A DNA stretch of 64,000 bases. Origin: Helichrysum umbraculigerum. Taxonomy: Eukaryota > Streptophyta > Magnoliopsida > Asterales > Asteraceae. The notes beneath the pieces were generated by a model that made no database searches, was not told where the DNA came from, and was given only the letters and a program-made list of their open reading frames with translations. Both the position numbers and the translations under genes were made by a program. Shown here in pieces: positions 1-11,448 of this stretch (the stretch's first letter is position 1; the number at the start of each line of letters is the position of its first letter). The stretch lies in contig CATIUR010000001.1 in assembly GCA_949592205.1 (NCBI GenBank), forward strand, positions 42,115,001-42,179,000. The letters run 5' to 3'.

Positions 1-2
1 CA

Positions 3-806
3 GTTAAGGCTGAAAGTAAACCTCCAGTTAATGTAGATGAGGTTGTTGAGGTAGAGGATCTACCGGAAGAGGCTAAAATTAAAGTTGAAAAATTTAATGT
101 TAGACCCGAAAGTCATATAATTACTAATGATCCTGTAGAGGTTTCAAATAAAAAGGGTAAAAACAAGGTTGAAAATGAATCCAAAAGGGTTCAAAATCAA
201 ATGAAGGATTCAAATGTAAAATCTAAAAATGAACAGCCTTCAACATCAACTTGCTTAACTTCAGAGGCTTCTGCATCAACGTGTACACATAAGTGTTCAT
301 GTCCTGTAAATGCCTCATCCTCTAAGCCTCCAACAGTTCATTCTCCACCTCAACCTTTTATGGGTAATCATTAGAATATGTCGTATGTTGAACGACGTTC
401 TTGTTTCCGTTGTGGACAACAAGGACATGTAATTAGGGATTATATGTTATTATCTCTAGATAGGTTTGGTAGAGGGATGCCAAGAACTTCTTCTTTTAGG
501 AATTCATTTTCAAAATCTTTTTCAAGGCGTGGCTCGTATTCGCCTATGTCAAGATATGCATCCTCTTCTCCCTAACCCATGGAAAGAGTAAACAAAGTTG
601 TGCCTAGTAGACCTCAAGTTCAAAAGCATAACATTGCTGAAAATAAATCATCTGAACCTAAGCCGGTTTGGAAACCAAAATCCACAAACAACACATCAAT
701 GAAATCTTCTGAGTTTTTAAAATATCATAAACTCATTGATGTGATGGTTATGGATGACTTTGGACAACCCAAGTCTATCAAGGTTTGGGTGTCCCATAAG
801 TACTAA
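3..806 (+). pseudogene. Copia-type gag remnant (5' end outside window)
   Basis: One reading frame runs from the window edge to a stop at 804-806, broken by in-frame stops at 372-374 (TAG) and 573-575 (TAA). The first part is acidic and Lys/Ser-rich. Next comes a CCHC zinc-knuckle-like stretch starting CFRCGQQGH, in which the last ligand position is Tyr rather than Cys. The tail is basic and Ser/Arg-rich and ends in a WKPK...VWVSHKY segment of the kind seen at the end of Copia gag proteins in plants. Gag would package element RNA. No protease, integrase or RT follows in the next 1.6 kb, so the element was probably gag-only or has lost pol. The two stops and the missing knuckle residue mean this copy is dead. 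The Copia assignment rests on motif style and on the LTR at 19451, so it is moderate. Confidence 0.55.
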
Positions 807-2439
807 TGATTGTTTGTTTGTGATGATGCAGTAGGTTTTTGATAGCTAATATTTTTAGTAACTGCAAGGATGTGGATACTGTTGGAAGGTTGTTTTTTAA
901 GATGGTTATGTGTGATGATTTGTGATTGGATGGATGAAATTTCGGAAGTTACGAGATGGTAAAAGTGATAAAAGGCATTTGACTTGACTTCATATGTGAT
1001 TTTGATAATTATCTATTTTTATTTGTTAAATATGCAACAACCATTCTTTGTACTTTTTAGTATCAAAGAAATGCAATGTTGCTAAATTTGTTAAAATTCA
1101 AAAAATACAAAAATATATGTTTAATGTTTAAGGGGAGTACATTTGAATTGGAATTGCGAAAAGAATTCGCTGTTCAGGGGGAGTAATTTTAAAAATTAAA
1201 AATTCTGATTATTTGGATCAGAAATGTGAACAGCAAGATTCTTAACTCTTCAAAAGACAATGGGTTGTGTCTGTAAACAACTTGGGATATGATAGTACAT
1301 CGGGTGACATGCATAAAATGGAATTTTAAGGTTTATCTTGGATGTGTCAGTAGGTTTATCTGACATATTTACAACAGCTTTTATAAACATTGGTTTCATT
1401 ATATGATGTATCGGTAGGCATGATACACACCGGTTTATGAGTGAGTAAGAAGTAATATTAAAACTTGACTATTACTTTGTGAAAACTATTATATGATGTA
1501 TGACATAAGTCTTAATTGATAAATGAAGGTACTACCATACGATGTCATAATCATTATGTAAGTGTAAAATTGGCATATAGTAATAATATGATTATTAGCT
1601 TAACTAATGGTGACTATTGTTGTACTCACGTACAGACCTGAATTCATTAGTTATGCAAATAGTCTCAAACTTGTTTTGTTCATACTAAGGGACCCTCTGT
1701 TGTACTAAGTACAGATCTGGGGCCACTAGTATCTTCATAATAGGTTTGATGTATGCCTAAATTTAAAGGTCAATTGTATATTACGAGATAGCCGAGATAA
1801 ACTTGGTTTTATAATCTCTACCTTGTCTGTAAAATATGCACCGTTATGCGTTTTACTAAAGTTTATCAGTATATCATATAATAGGTTTCACAAAATTAAT
1901 ATTCATACTAACAATAAAGGTTAGTTCACATACGGATGTAATATGTTTAAGTGGACAAACAATATCGATGATCGTCTTAAACTAATTTTTATAAAAGGTG
2001 CTTTAAATATGTCAAGTAAATTTAAAGTTGACATATATACTGATGATCGAAATAACACTTACTATTTCCTAATAATTGCAAGTTGGCCTGATATGATCCC
2101 TAAGCAGACTTAAAACAATCATATCCCCAATTTATTTTAATCTTTGTTCTTTACTCTTTCTTTATAAAGAAAATCCAAAAAGATTTTATTTCTATGTTAT
2201 TTCCTTCAAACATCACATATCTTGTTAAAGTCAAATATTGAAGATGTAAAGGATGTTGGTTATTCTCCAAAGACTGTGAAGATAAATTCTATTGGAGATG
2301 CTACTGATGATTGAGAGATGGTCACTGAGTTTGAAGATCTTATTGTATGATAAATGTGTGTCAGTCACATGAATCTAAACATCAAGATTTTATTTGAAGA
2401 CCATGCTATCTCAATGGGGGAGCTTGTGATCATTGAAGA
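807..2439 (+). mobile_element. Non-coding interior of the Copia-like element
   Basis: No pol-like reading frame is visible. Purine-rich tracts resembling polypurine tracts occur near 1130, 1176 and 2413. The segment ends at 2439, where E1 is inserted (target duplication gaaga at 2435-2439 and 19379-19383); the element resumes at 19379. Confidence 0.45.
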
Positions 2440-3140
2440 TGTAACACCTGGTCAAAAAGTCAATTTTCGCGCCAAATTTAAATTTTAAATAATCGTAATT
2501 AGTACGCATTTATAACAAAGCATTTAAAAATGTGATCCAGTTTAAACTTTAAAACGTGTTTTAATTATCTGAAACCGCGCGAGATTTAGTTATAGAACTT
2601 TAACATAAACATTCTATTTTTATAAAATGTTTCAATTCAAAATCATTTCGAAATAATATAAACAAAATTATAAATTTAAAATATTAAATTTATATTGCGA
2701 ACGGGTACAAGAACACGGGTATTTTATACCATGAATTGGGGACGAAGTGGGGAAAATCCCCTCCCTTTTCCCTCTTGGTCGGCTGCCCCCTTCCCCCCTC
2801 CTCATTTCTTGATTTCATTTTCATTCTCAACAACACACACACTTCTCCATCTATCTCTCTCCCTCTCTACCTCACGGATCCGCCACCACCACCATCATCA
2901 TTTTCGGAATCATCAACAACAACGAGACCAGCAACAGTCGGACATCATCACCATCATCTTCATCATCCCGATCCGCCATTTTTAAGCTCGAAATCGACAT
3001 TTGGTAAGAACACCCGATTTCACACCTTTAAAACACTTGATTTATGTTTATTAACATGTTATTGAGTCCACACAACAGGAATATGTCCAAGAAATCGGTT
3101 AAAAACGTTTTAAAACTCGAAACCCACTTCAAAAATCGCA

Positions 3141-3396
3141 GCAGTTCATCGAGCGAGTCGAGTCGAGCAACGAGCCGAGTCGAGCTACGAACCGGACCGA
3201 GCAGCGAATCGAGCCGAGATGCGAGTCGAACCGAGCAGTGAACCGAGCCTAGCTGCAAGCCGAGCCGAGCAGCGAACCGAGCCGAGCTGCAAACCAAACC
3301 GAGCAACAAACCGAGCTGGGATTGCGAGTCGAGTAGAGCTACGAACCGAACCGAGTAGCGAGCCGAGTCGAGCTTCGAGCCGAGTCGAGCTTCCTG
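3141..3396 (+). repeat. CGAG-rich minisatellite in E1 LTR
   Basis: Irregular repetition of 7-15-bp units built from GAGCCGA, GAGTCGAGC and AGCAACGA. The same array lies at 16914-17169 in the other LTR. It sits between the CT-rich leader and the GTGAGT donor. Confidence 0.85.
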
Positions 3397-3733
3397 AACT
3401 AACTTGGTCTGCAAAATGAGTTTTTGCCCAACGATTCGACTTTCGCGTAACAACAACTACACTTTTTACAATGATGACTTACGTACAAAAATTATATTTT
3501 TGTAAAATAGACAACGAAACGATTTTAATAATGATTTAACTGAGAATTATCATTATTACAAACTGCCACAAACGGACCGTACACAATTCTAAAACTAAAC
3601 AACAGAAGTTTACTTTCACGACACGTTTAGTTAAACCGATTAGTATCTTACTCATATAACCTCACGTGTCTAGGGCACTAGGAGGTTACCATTCGGACAA
3701 CACACGTATCGTAGGATCGCTGACAACTCACAG

Positions 3734-5333
3734 GTGAGTTCATAGCCCCACTCTTTCAACCGTTTTACTGTTTTCGGGGTGAGACACATGTTCAATTACT
3801 ATTTTCGAATTATAATGATAAACTTTTATAATTCACACCTATCCATATTACTGTTATGTAATACGAAATGTGTAATACTTAGGAATTACACCCATTATAT
3901 TGCTGTAGAACGATATCACTACCTAACCGAGATAGGTTATAATCGTACACTGTTAGATGGTTGGAAAACAATTACCAATACATAACCTGACTTAGTTATC
4001 ACTATCCAAAGACCATATTGTCACGGGACAATACTATCACTATACTAGAACTGATTAGTTCTACCCACATGACAACGACTAGACTTTTACAGAATTAGTC
4101 TCCCTTTTAGGAACTAAAACTGTTGACACACTCCATGATCATTAGAATGGAAATTGTACTTAGGTGAACATTTTTCCCGAGACCCCAAATATACTTGCTA
4201 GGCTGGAGGCTAGGAGTATACGATAGTAACGTACGTTAGTATAGATTCCTTATACTAATATAAAACAACTAGGTGATGATTAGTCATACCTAGGCTTATG
4301 GTGATATACTTAATATCTAAGTATTGTATATACATATTTAGATACGTTAAACTACTTTCATGCGCGGCATGACACTCTATTAGACGTGTTTGTTGATTTG
4401 ACCTATATATATATATACATATACTTGTACACTATCTCGAGCACGTGGTGCTACCTACTACTTACTTATGTATATTGATATACATACGCTGATACAAACA
4501 CGGTTACTCTAAGTCGGGCATGTCGTAGTACTGCCGACTCTCATTTACTAAGTCGGGCATGTCGTAGTACTGCCGACTCTGATTTACTTACGTTGCGTGG
4601 GAGCAATGTTGTTCGAGATCACGGTAAAGTGGTTCAAAACGAGATCACGGTAGATGATTCAGTGATTCAAAACGATATCGTGGTAAAACGATACAAAACA
4701 TGGGATCTGCGAGATTACACTCGAGATTATTGTTGGAGCAACGGATCGGAGAGCTTACACTCGAGATCGTTGGCTCAAACACGGGATCTGCGGGCTTACG
4801 CTCGAGATTCACACATATCAACGGATCTACGAGATTACACTTGAGGTCGTTGATGGAGCAACGGATCGGCGAGCTTACACTCGAGATCGTTGGCTCGGTA
4901 TTCGGATAAATACTTATTGCGGGACCACACTTATACATTGCTGGAGACAACACACTAGGCCAAGTGGCACGTTAACACCTTACTATTGAATAAGTAATAT
5001 TATTACTTGTTATTATATAACGTGGTCATACGCATACTTGATTTGTACTTAGGCATGTAGTGCCTCACGTCTGTAGACTTACTTATACCTGATAGGTATT
5101 TAGGCATGGACTGCCGCTTTCTCTAGGTACTTAGGTACACACCACGGTTACTTAGGTATTAGATACCTCGTTAGACGTATACACATTGATGTTGCAACTT
5201 TATAACAATACAAATCAAGATCGTAGTGTTTGAACTACTTTTTAAACATACAAGGTTTATACTATTGTTTTCAACTAACATACCTATGAACTCACCAGCT
5301 TTATAGCTGACTCGTTTTAGCATGTGTTCTCAG
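3734..5333 (+). other. Candidate LTR intron, E1
   Basis: Donor context CAG|GTGAGT; acceptor context TGTTCTCAG|G, preceded by GCTGAC, a possible branch site. The equivalent pair is present in the other gypsy families of this window. Splicing is inferred from sequence only. Confidence 0.4.
4510..4897 (+). repeat. Two short direct-repeat arrays in E1 LTR
   Basis: A 39-bp unit occurs twice (4510-4588); each copy has complementary arms AGTCGG/CCGACT. From 4690 to 4897 units of about 27-40 bp recur, built on GGGATCTGCGAGATTACAC and ACGGATCGGCGAGCTTACAC. The same arrays occur near 18290-18368 and 18470-18670. Confidence 0.8.
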
Positions 5334-5610
5334 GTGCCCAGCAGGATTAGGATTGCTACAAGATTATGCTAGCTCGAGTCGCATATTTTCAATCAACGGG
5401 ATTTCTCTGCATAACTTTTATACTACAAACTATGTATTGAAATTATTTTGCGAACTCGCAACTTGTATACATTTTATTTTGGGAAATGTAATAACTATTT
5501 TCAAACGTCTCATTCAGAGTCGTTCATTATGTATCTTATGCTGTGATATTTGATTTGGTAACACCCGACCCGATCGCTTCCGCAACCCGAAATTTGAGGG
5601 TGTTACAGAT

Positions 5611-5623
5611 TGGTATCAGAGCC
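5611..5623 (+). promoter_or_regulatory. E1 primer-binding site (tRNA-iMet)
   Basis: TGGTATCAGAGCC lies 3 bp after the 5' LTR and is complementary to the 3' end of plant initiator tRNA-Met. A GGTTAT 3 nt further on is complementary to part of the same tRNA's anticodon loop. Confidence 0.9.
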
Positions 5624-5994
5624 TAAGGTTATAGTGAACTAGGTTGCATTTAGTGGGCTTAGACTATGACCTTTAGGCAGTATTCCTCGTTAAGTATAAT
5701 TGGTTCAGGGATTACATCATACGAGTTTAATTTAACATAGCGTAGCTAACTATGTACAATTAAATAAAGATGATGTGACATCTGAAAGGGGTTATACTGG
5801 ATTAGGAATGCACTAGTTGACTCTGATTGTTATGTGCTAGACACCCTAGGCTATTATATGTACTGTAGGTATATATGAATAGGCCTTACTTGTGTACTAC
5901 TTTTACATATCTATATATACTAAGTATACATGACACAATTCCGCTGTACCAACATATACTTACGAAGAGGCACATCGCTGTCTTCCTCACCATC
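5624..5994 (+). mobile_element. E1 leader up to E2 insertion
   Basis: Non-coding. The first ~200 nt closely resemble the post-primer-site leaders of E4 (minus strand, below 57476) and E5 (from 28149). A packaging or dimerisation role is possible. Confidence 0.7.
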
Positions 5995-7187
5995 TGTAAC
6001 ATCCCAAATTTCGTATCCCTAAAGTTTTAAATTATACGATTTAATTGTTAAGTTAGAAGGACAAACTTTGAAAGGTATTTTGTGTCCATAGGACTTGAGT
6101 TACGAAGAATTAAGTCTTGGAGGGACTAAACATGTTTAGTATGATAAGTTGAGGGGTATATGTGAAATCAATAATTGTGAGTCGGTTTTAAAGTTCCAGA
6201 CAATGATAATCACGGGTATAAAATTAAAACATATATATACCTATTATATGTGTAAATACGGATGAGATATCATTTTATTAGCTTCATAAGTCAGAAGCTT
6301 CAGGAAGAAAACAGAAATCACGTATAAACCTCAAACCTTAACTAAAAATCGAATCAAACCACGAATTGAAGCTAGAAATCTCAAGTTCATCAATGATTAA
6401 TCGATTCTATCATAAGGTAATCCTTGTTCTTGAATTATTTTAACCTAGAATCTTAATTTCTTTGAGTTTTCATGGGGGTTTATGAAATTAACGAATTTAA
6501 TACGAAATAAAGTATGAAATACATTGAATTGATGATTGATAAACTTATTAGTGATTGTGGTATCATTAAATGGATTGAAATTTGAAGAATCATGGATGAT
6601 GTTCTTGAGGGTTTGATGGGTTTTGATAAATTTATGATTTTAATCCGAATTAGGGCATGATATTGAGTTAATTGGGATATAGGAGTGAAATAATTATGGT
6701 GGTTATCATTAAACCACTCTAGAATTTGATAAATTGAATTGGATATATATATTGATTAAAGTGAGTTTTGTAAAGATAAAGAGGATTTGGTGTTAATACA
6801 CCTTAATTGGTGATTATAAAAGTTGAAGTGTTAAACTAAAGGATTATGTAGTTGGATTGAATATGATCATGAGAATCGATTATGATAAGTTAATAAAATG
6901 ATCATTAGTGATCATTAGTGATAATTAAAATAGAATACAATTGAATTAAATCATGTATATAAATATGGTATAAGTAATAGAATAATGAAATAAAGATGGT
7001 TATATTAAGAGAGATCATATGTAATATGATCAATCCAATAAGAGTAATGGATTGATATTGTGGAAGTATTGGTTATTATGATTTTTAGTTGTTGAAAATG
7101 TTGATATGCTTTATGCTAGGTAATCAAGATTGGAAGCATTCTTAATCAAGTGTGAATTCAAGTATGTGTTTGCTTAAAAAGGCAAAG

Positions 7188-7835
7188 GTGAGTGATACGA
7201 GGACTATTTGAATAATGATTGTATGTTCCGGATTGCTTACGAGCAGGAGGTTCATACAATCGTTTGGAATATCGTTTGTCTCTTCTAGTTGTTCTTATTG
7301 TTTGTTTCTTATAATTGTATCTTATGTGTGTTTTATATTGTACTATGTTTCGTATCTTAAGAAATATTGGTTGTTGACCATAGTTGTGGATTGTTGTTAA
7401 TAGTTGAATTATTTGGAAATAATATAGTATTATGTGGATGATTGAATTATGTGGATTATGTGAATTTGTAGGATTATGTGAATTAGGAGAATTATGTGAA
7501 TTAGGAGGATTATGTGAATTAATAGGATTATGTGAATTAATTGGAATATATGGATTTAGTATTGTAGAAATTGAATATCACGAAATAAGTGCTTGGCACT
7601 ACTTGGTATCTATTAAGCTTGGTACCCATATGGGATTACTGCCATGCTTACTTGTATCTATTGGATCATGGGTCCATAAGAAATATTGTCGAATCTTTAT
7701 TGTTGTTTAATAGTTTCTATTTAAAAGAAATAAGTAGTTATTGATAAATTGTATCTTGTTTGTGAATTATTTATTTAGTTGCTTGTATACTCACTAAGCT
7801 CTATGCTTACTCGTATCAGTTGTTTTATGTTGTAG
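7188..7835 (+). other. Candidate LTR intron, E2
   Basis: Donor AAAG|GTGAGT; acceptor TATGTTGTAG|G, about 327 bp before the LTR end. Position and signals match the candidates in E1, E3, E4 and E5. Confidence 0.38.
7436..7550 (+). repeat. 15-18-bp tandem repeat in E2 LTR
   Basis: About seven units of GGATTATGTGAATTA with 0-3-bp spacers. Because most units are 18 bp the frame stays open and encodes a Cys-Glu-Leu hexapeptide repeat. I take this as a by-product of the array. Copied at 12890-13004. Confidence 0.8.
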
Positions 7836-8165
7836 GTATTTGATTTTGTTGAACCAATTGGATGAAAGGATTCAAGAAGGTAGCGTGGATAGAAACTTGT
7901 AATGTTATTAGACAAGTTTCTTATTCTATTGAATTATCGTTTTGTATTACCATTGTATAAATCGCCCAAACTATTATGATTTTGATAAAAGGTGTCATCA
8001 TTGTATGGAGTCGAATTTGTAAACATTTAACTTTAGTATTTAGATGGGACCAAATGTGATGGAATGATATTCCTAAGCATTATGAATTTATAAATTTGAA
8101 ATATGCAAGTGTTCTATAAAAAAAAAAAAAAAAAAAAAATCTATTGAAATATGGGCGTTTCAAGT

Positions 8166-8177
8166 TGGTATCAGAGC
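8166..8177 (+). promoter_or_regulatory. E2 primer-binding site (tRNA-iMet)
   Basis: TGGTATCAGAGC three bases after the LTR, matching the initiator tRNA-Met 3' end over 12 nt; the next base differs from the other elements. Confidence 0.88.
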
Positions 8178-11100
8178 GATGGTTTAAGAGAGTAAGTAAT
8201 CCACAATAGGATTGCTTAAGCTTAAACCTATATGAATTATATGAATTGTTATCTTAATTATGAGTAGTAATAGAATTGATATGATTCCTTGTAGCGAAAT
8301 ATGATGGATTATATGTGTTGAAGTAGTAATAGAAAATTTAATGAAATCTAGTATCTTATATTTTATGTTTTGGAGTTATATTGTTAGTTAATGAGTAAAT
8401 GGTCTAGTGATTGAAGAACGTATATTTGACTTGAAAAAGTCAATCTGGAATATGAGGGTGTCAAATTGGTTATTAGAAATATTACATAGTGATAATATGA
8501 TTAGAAGTTGAAAAATATGAATATTGATCATAGTTTTGGTGAAAGTGTGATCAATGGGTTAAATATTGAAATATGATCCAATTATGTGATTATGAGCCTT
8601 CAATGATGATATTGAGTTAGTTTGTGTTGAAATAGAAAGTTAATGTGATTGTTGTAGGCAATTTTGGTGAAATTGCCCAAATGGACCCCAAACCGGTCAA
8701 AGTATCAAAATGAGTAATGATTCAAGTATGGTAGTTGTGATCATTGCTTTAAGTCATAAATGGATATAGGAATATGTTGGCAAAAGACCATAATCTAAAA
8801 CCAAGTGGTTTGGAATATGAGTTGTCCACTAAATTGGTCCAAAATGACCATAATTTGGTGAGACGTCCGTTTTCTCGTGAAACGCGTAATTTGAAAAAGT
8901 GGAAAAATAGAAAGTTGCATTTTGGTTATATGAAGGTGCCTGCAAAATTTCAGACCCTAACTCTTTACGGTTTAGGAGATATGCATATTTGAATTTCGGG
9001 AATTTGCATTAAGTAATAGCTGATGCAGGACTGCTGTAGAAGCCAGGTACCCGGCGGGTAAGCCTGGTACCCGGCGGGTAAAGTTGTGACCCGGCGGCTG
9101 GTGACACCAAACCGGCGGCTCGTAGAATCTAAATGCGGCAAAATATTTCTGTTAGTGAAAATTTAAATCACCCGGCGGCTGGAAGCTAGAAACCGGCGGC
9201 TGAGCATGGGTACCCGGCGGGTACTATGTTTACCCGGCGGGTAAATACTAATTTTGTTGACTTTTGTTTCTGGTCAACCGTTTAGCGAAATTCGAAGTAA
9301 CGTTCGACATAGAATTTCCGTAATAAAATTTCAGTGTCCGATTAAGACGAAATTTACAAGGTCACTCGGAAACGGCCCAACGGTCAAAGCTCATTGCTTT
9401 GCCATGAGCCCTGTCAGTTTTCGGCACTTCGGGGTCATTTAGGGTCCGAAAATGGCATTTTACTGTTTTTCGGACCTTATTTTGAATTTTTGGCTTACGT
9501 TTCGAATTGGGCTTTTGGTTCTTTAAGCCTCAGGGATCATTCTGTTGAATAAATGTATCATTAGGGCCTGTTTTTACAATGTTATGCGAATTTTGAATAT
9601 TGATTGAATTAAACGAAATACGAAAATAATTGTATAAGTATTTAAGGAATAGTTGAAAAACTTTAATCAATGATTAGAAATATGGATTGCTTCCTTAGGA
9701 AGAATATGGAATATGTGAATTGATAAATATGTTTTTGTTATGAATTGTGTATTGCGCATTGTGTAGAGATTCTTTATTACGAAATAACAATCATACGAAA
9801 TATTGAATATATCAAATATGCGCAAAGCACAATGGTATCTTATGGACCACGAGTCTGTTTGAAAGTTTAATCTCTACCTAAACCCAATTATTATATGATT
9901 CTGATTATATGTATAAGTGTGAAATAAACAATGTGAAATAATGATATGATTAATATATGACATCATTATGTGATTAGTTGCTATGTGATTAGAAATATAT
10001 GTGTTTAATTGACTGATGAATGAATCAGAAGATGAATTCATCAGAGACAAGTTGGAAGGTGAAATAAATGATATTAACTGGAATATGTGAAATTTCTTGC
10101 TTATGTGAAATCTATTAATCAAAATAAGTTGGATATATGTGATCAAAATGTTATCAAGTATCTTGCTTGTATTGAATCATTGAATTATGTGTTTTGTGGA
10201 AATTATATTAAGACTGGATGATATAAAGCAGCCTAAGAAGGAATTGTGTATAACATAATCTAAAGACGTCTGGCCAACGTAGTTATATTATGCTATTCAC
10301 ATGGAATTGTTGAGGTTGCCAAATATCAAATAGGCTTGATATAATTTGTAGAGAATAAGTGTAGAATTAGTATTGATTTGTATCGGATAAAGACAGAAAT
10401 ATGTAAGCTTATGCTTTAAAAATGAATATAATATCAATATGAAGTGATTTCAGTATGGAATATAGAAATAGTAAACCACTAGACTATAGTCATAATGTGG
10501 TACCTATTATACAAGAAATAGATGTTAGTCGAAATAAAATATGTGTTCGCCCTATAATAGTATCTTATTATGAATTTTGTTATTAAAAGTAGTATGATGA
10601 ATCTTAAGTGGGGGAGAATCTTAGTAAGTGACGTATAATAGATTAACAGAAATAGAATTTAATTATGAAATGACATAATATAGAAATATAGTTAAGGAAT
10701 TATGATTGATCATTGTTAACTGCGGTTAGCACTGATCCTGTATCAGAATTGTTTACGAAATATGATAATCTTGATATTCATACTATGCTGACGTAGCTAA
10801 TGTGATACTACGAAATATATTATTGATAGTACTTATGTTAATTAAGGTAATATGTGAGTACTAGCTTGTTGGCTAGTTATGATTGAATTAAAATTTTCAT
10901 TGTTGAAATATGTATTGTGGTTTTTATAACCACTAATGTAATCATTATAAAGAAATAAATAGTATGTGTTTCCCTTATATCAAGTGATTACGTGTTTCAA
11001 AGTATCTATAGAACTAATAATAACAAATGACCCAGGAAAATAGTCAGTATGAAATAGGATATATGCACAGTACTTGTGCGTGGGTAAGAATAGAAGTATG

Positions 11101-11410
11101 CACATTCATTGAAATGTGAATGTGGAAAGAATTGAAAACATGTATCTATATTATAAGTTACTAAATTGAGTGACGTATGTTATGTGTATTAGTTATGATG
11201 AAATAATTAGTATTATTGCACATTGTGATGGATACAGTTGTACAAAATGAATAGTGGGTAAACTATTAAGATTAATGTAATACATATATTTAGTTGTCTG
11301 GAACTAAAATGAAATATGAATCAAAGAGATTTCATGAATATATGAGAAGTATATGAAATAAACGCTTCCGCACCTGTAGAGAAAGTATCACTGCGAATCT
11401 ATATGAGTGA
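8178..11410 (+). mobile_element. E2 non-coding interior
   Basis: AT-rich with frequent stops in all frames. It holds the CCGGCGG dyad array (9053-9246). A motif gacgtctggccaacgt at 10265-10280 also occurs, one base different, ahead of gag in E3 (44157-44172), at a similar distance (about 2.1-2.2 kb) from the primer site. Confidence 0.75.
9053..9246 (+). repeat. CCGGCGG dyad array with GCC-boxes
   Basis: Eight copies of CCGGCGG. Four are extended to the dyad TACCCGGCGGGTA. Four end in GGCGGCT (9093-9099, 9114-9120, 9174-9180, 9195-9201), the reverse complement of the ERF-binding GCC-box AGCCGCC. It is GC-rich in an AT-rich element. Confidence 0.85.
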
Positions 11411-11448
11411 CATTCGTGAGGACACGAATGAAATAAGTGGGGGAGACT
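11411..11448 (+). promoter_or_regulatory. E2 dyad and polypurine tract
   Basis: Perfect inverted repeat CATTCGTG-AGGA-CACGAATG (11411-11430), followed by a purine-rich tract ending GTGGGGGAGA before the 3' LTR. The tract primes plus-strand DNA synthesis in the family. Confidence 0.8.

Larger units (their letters stand above)
2440..5607 (+). repeat. E1 5' LTR (3168 bp)
   Basis: Very long LTR. In order: AT-rich start; TATA-like tattttata near 2719; a CT-rich leader with CA and CTCT runs near 2825-2885 that looks like a plant 5' UTR; a GTAAG near 3004; a GAGCCGAGTCGAGC-rich array 3141-3396; a GTGAGT donor at 3734; a 39-bp direct repeat pair 4510-4588; a CGAGATTACACTCGAGAT-type array 4690-4897; a YAG acceptor ending 5333; the LTR end. 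Short ORFs in it are repeated in the other LTR and show no protein family. Confidence 0.92.
5995..8162 (+). repeat. E2 5' LTR (2168 bp)
   Basis: Contains a GGTAATCC donor-like site near 6417 after a leader with repeated tcaag/ctcaa text, a GTGAGT donor at 7188, an array of 15-18-bp units (GGATTATGTGAATTA) at 7436-7550, a YAG acceptor ending 7835, and a run of 22 A at 8118-8139 just before the LTR end. Confidence 0.92.

Noticed and set aside
2695..4953. Several ORFs of 60-142 codons in the E1 LTR on both strands, repeated at 16468-18724
   Set aside because: They lie in LTR leader and minisatellite sequence, overlap each other in different frames, and have repeat-derived composition. They duplicate only because the LTR is duplicated.
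5611..5623. tRNA gene fragment at the TGGTATCAGAGCC sites
   Set aside because: These are primer-binding sites beside LTRs, complementary to the tRNA 3' end, not tRNA genes.
7432..7710. 92-codon ORF with a Cys-Glu-Leu hexapeptide repeat in the E2 LTR
   Set aside because: An 18-bp tandem repeat keeps the frame open by itself; no start context or homology. Better seen as an array within the candidate intron.
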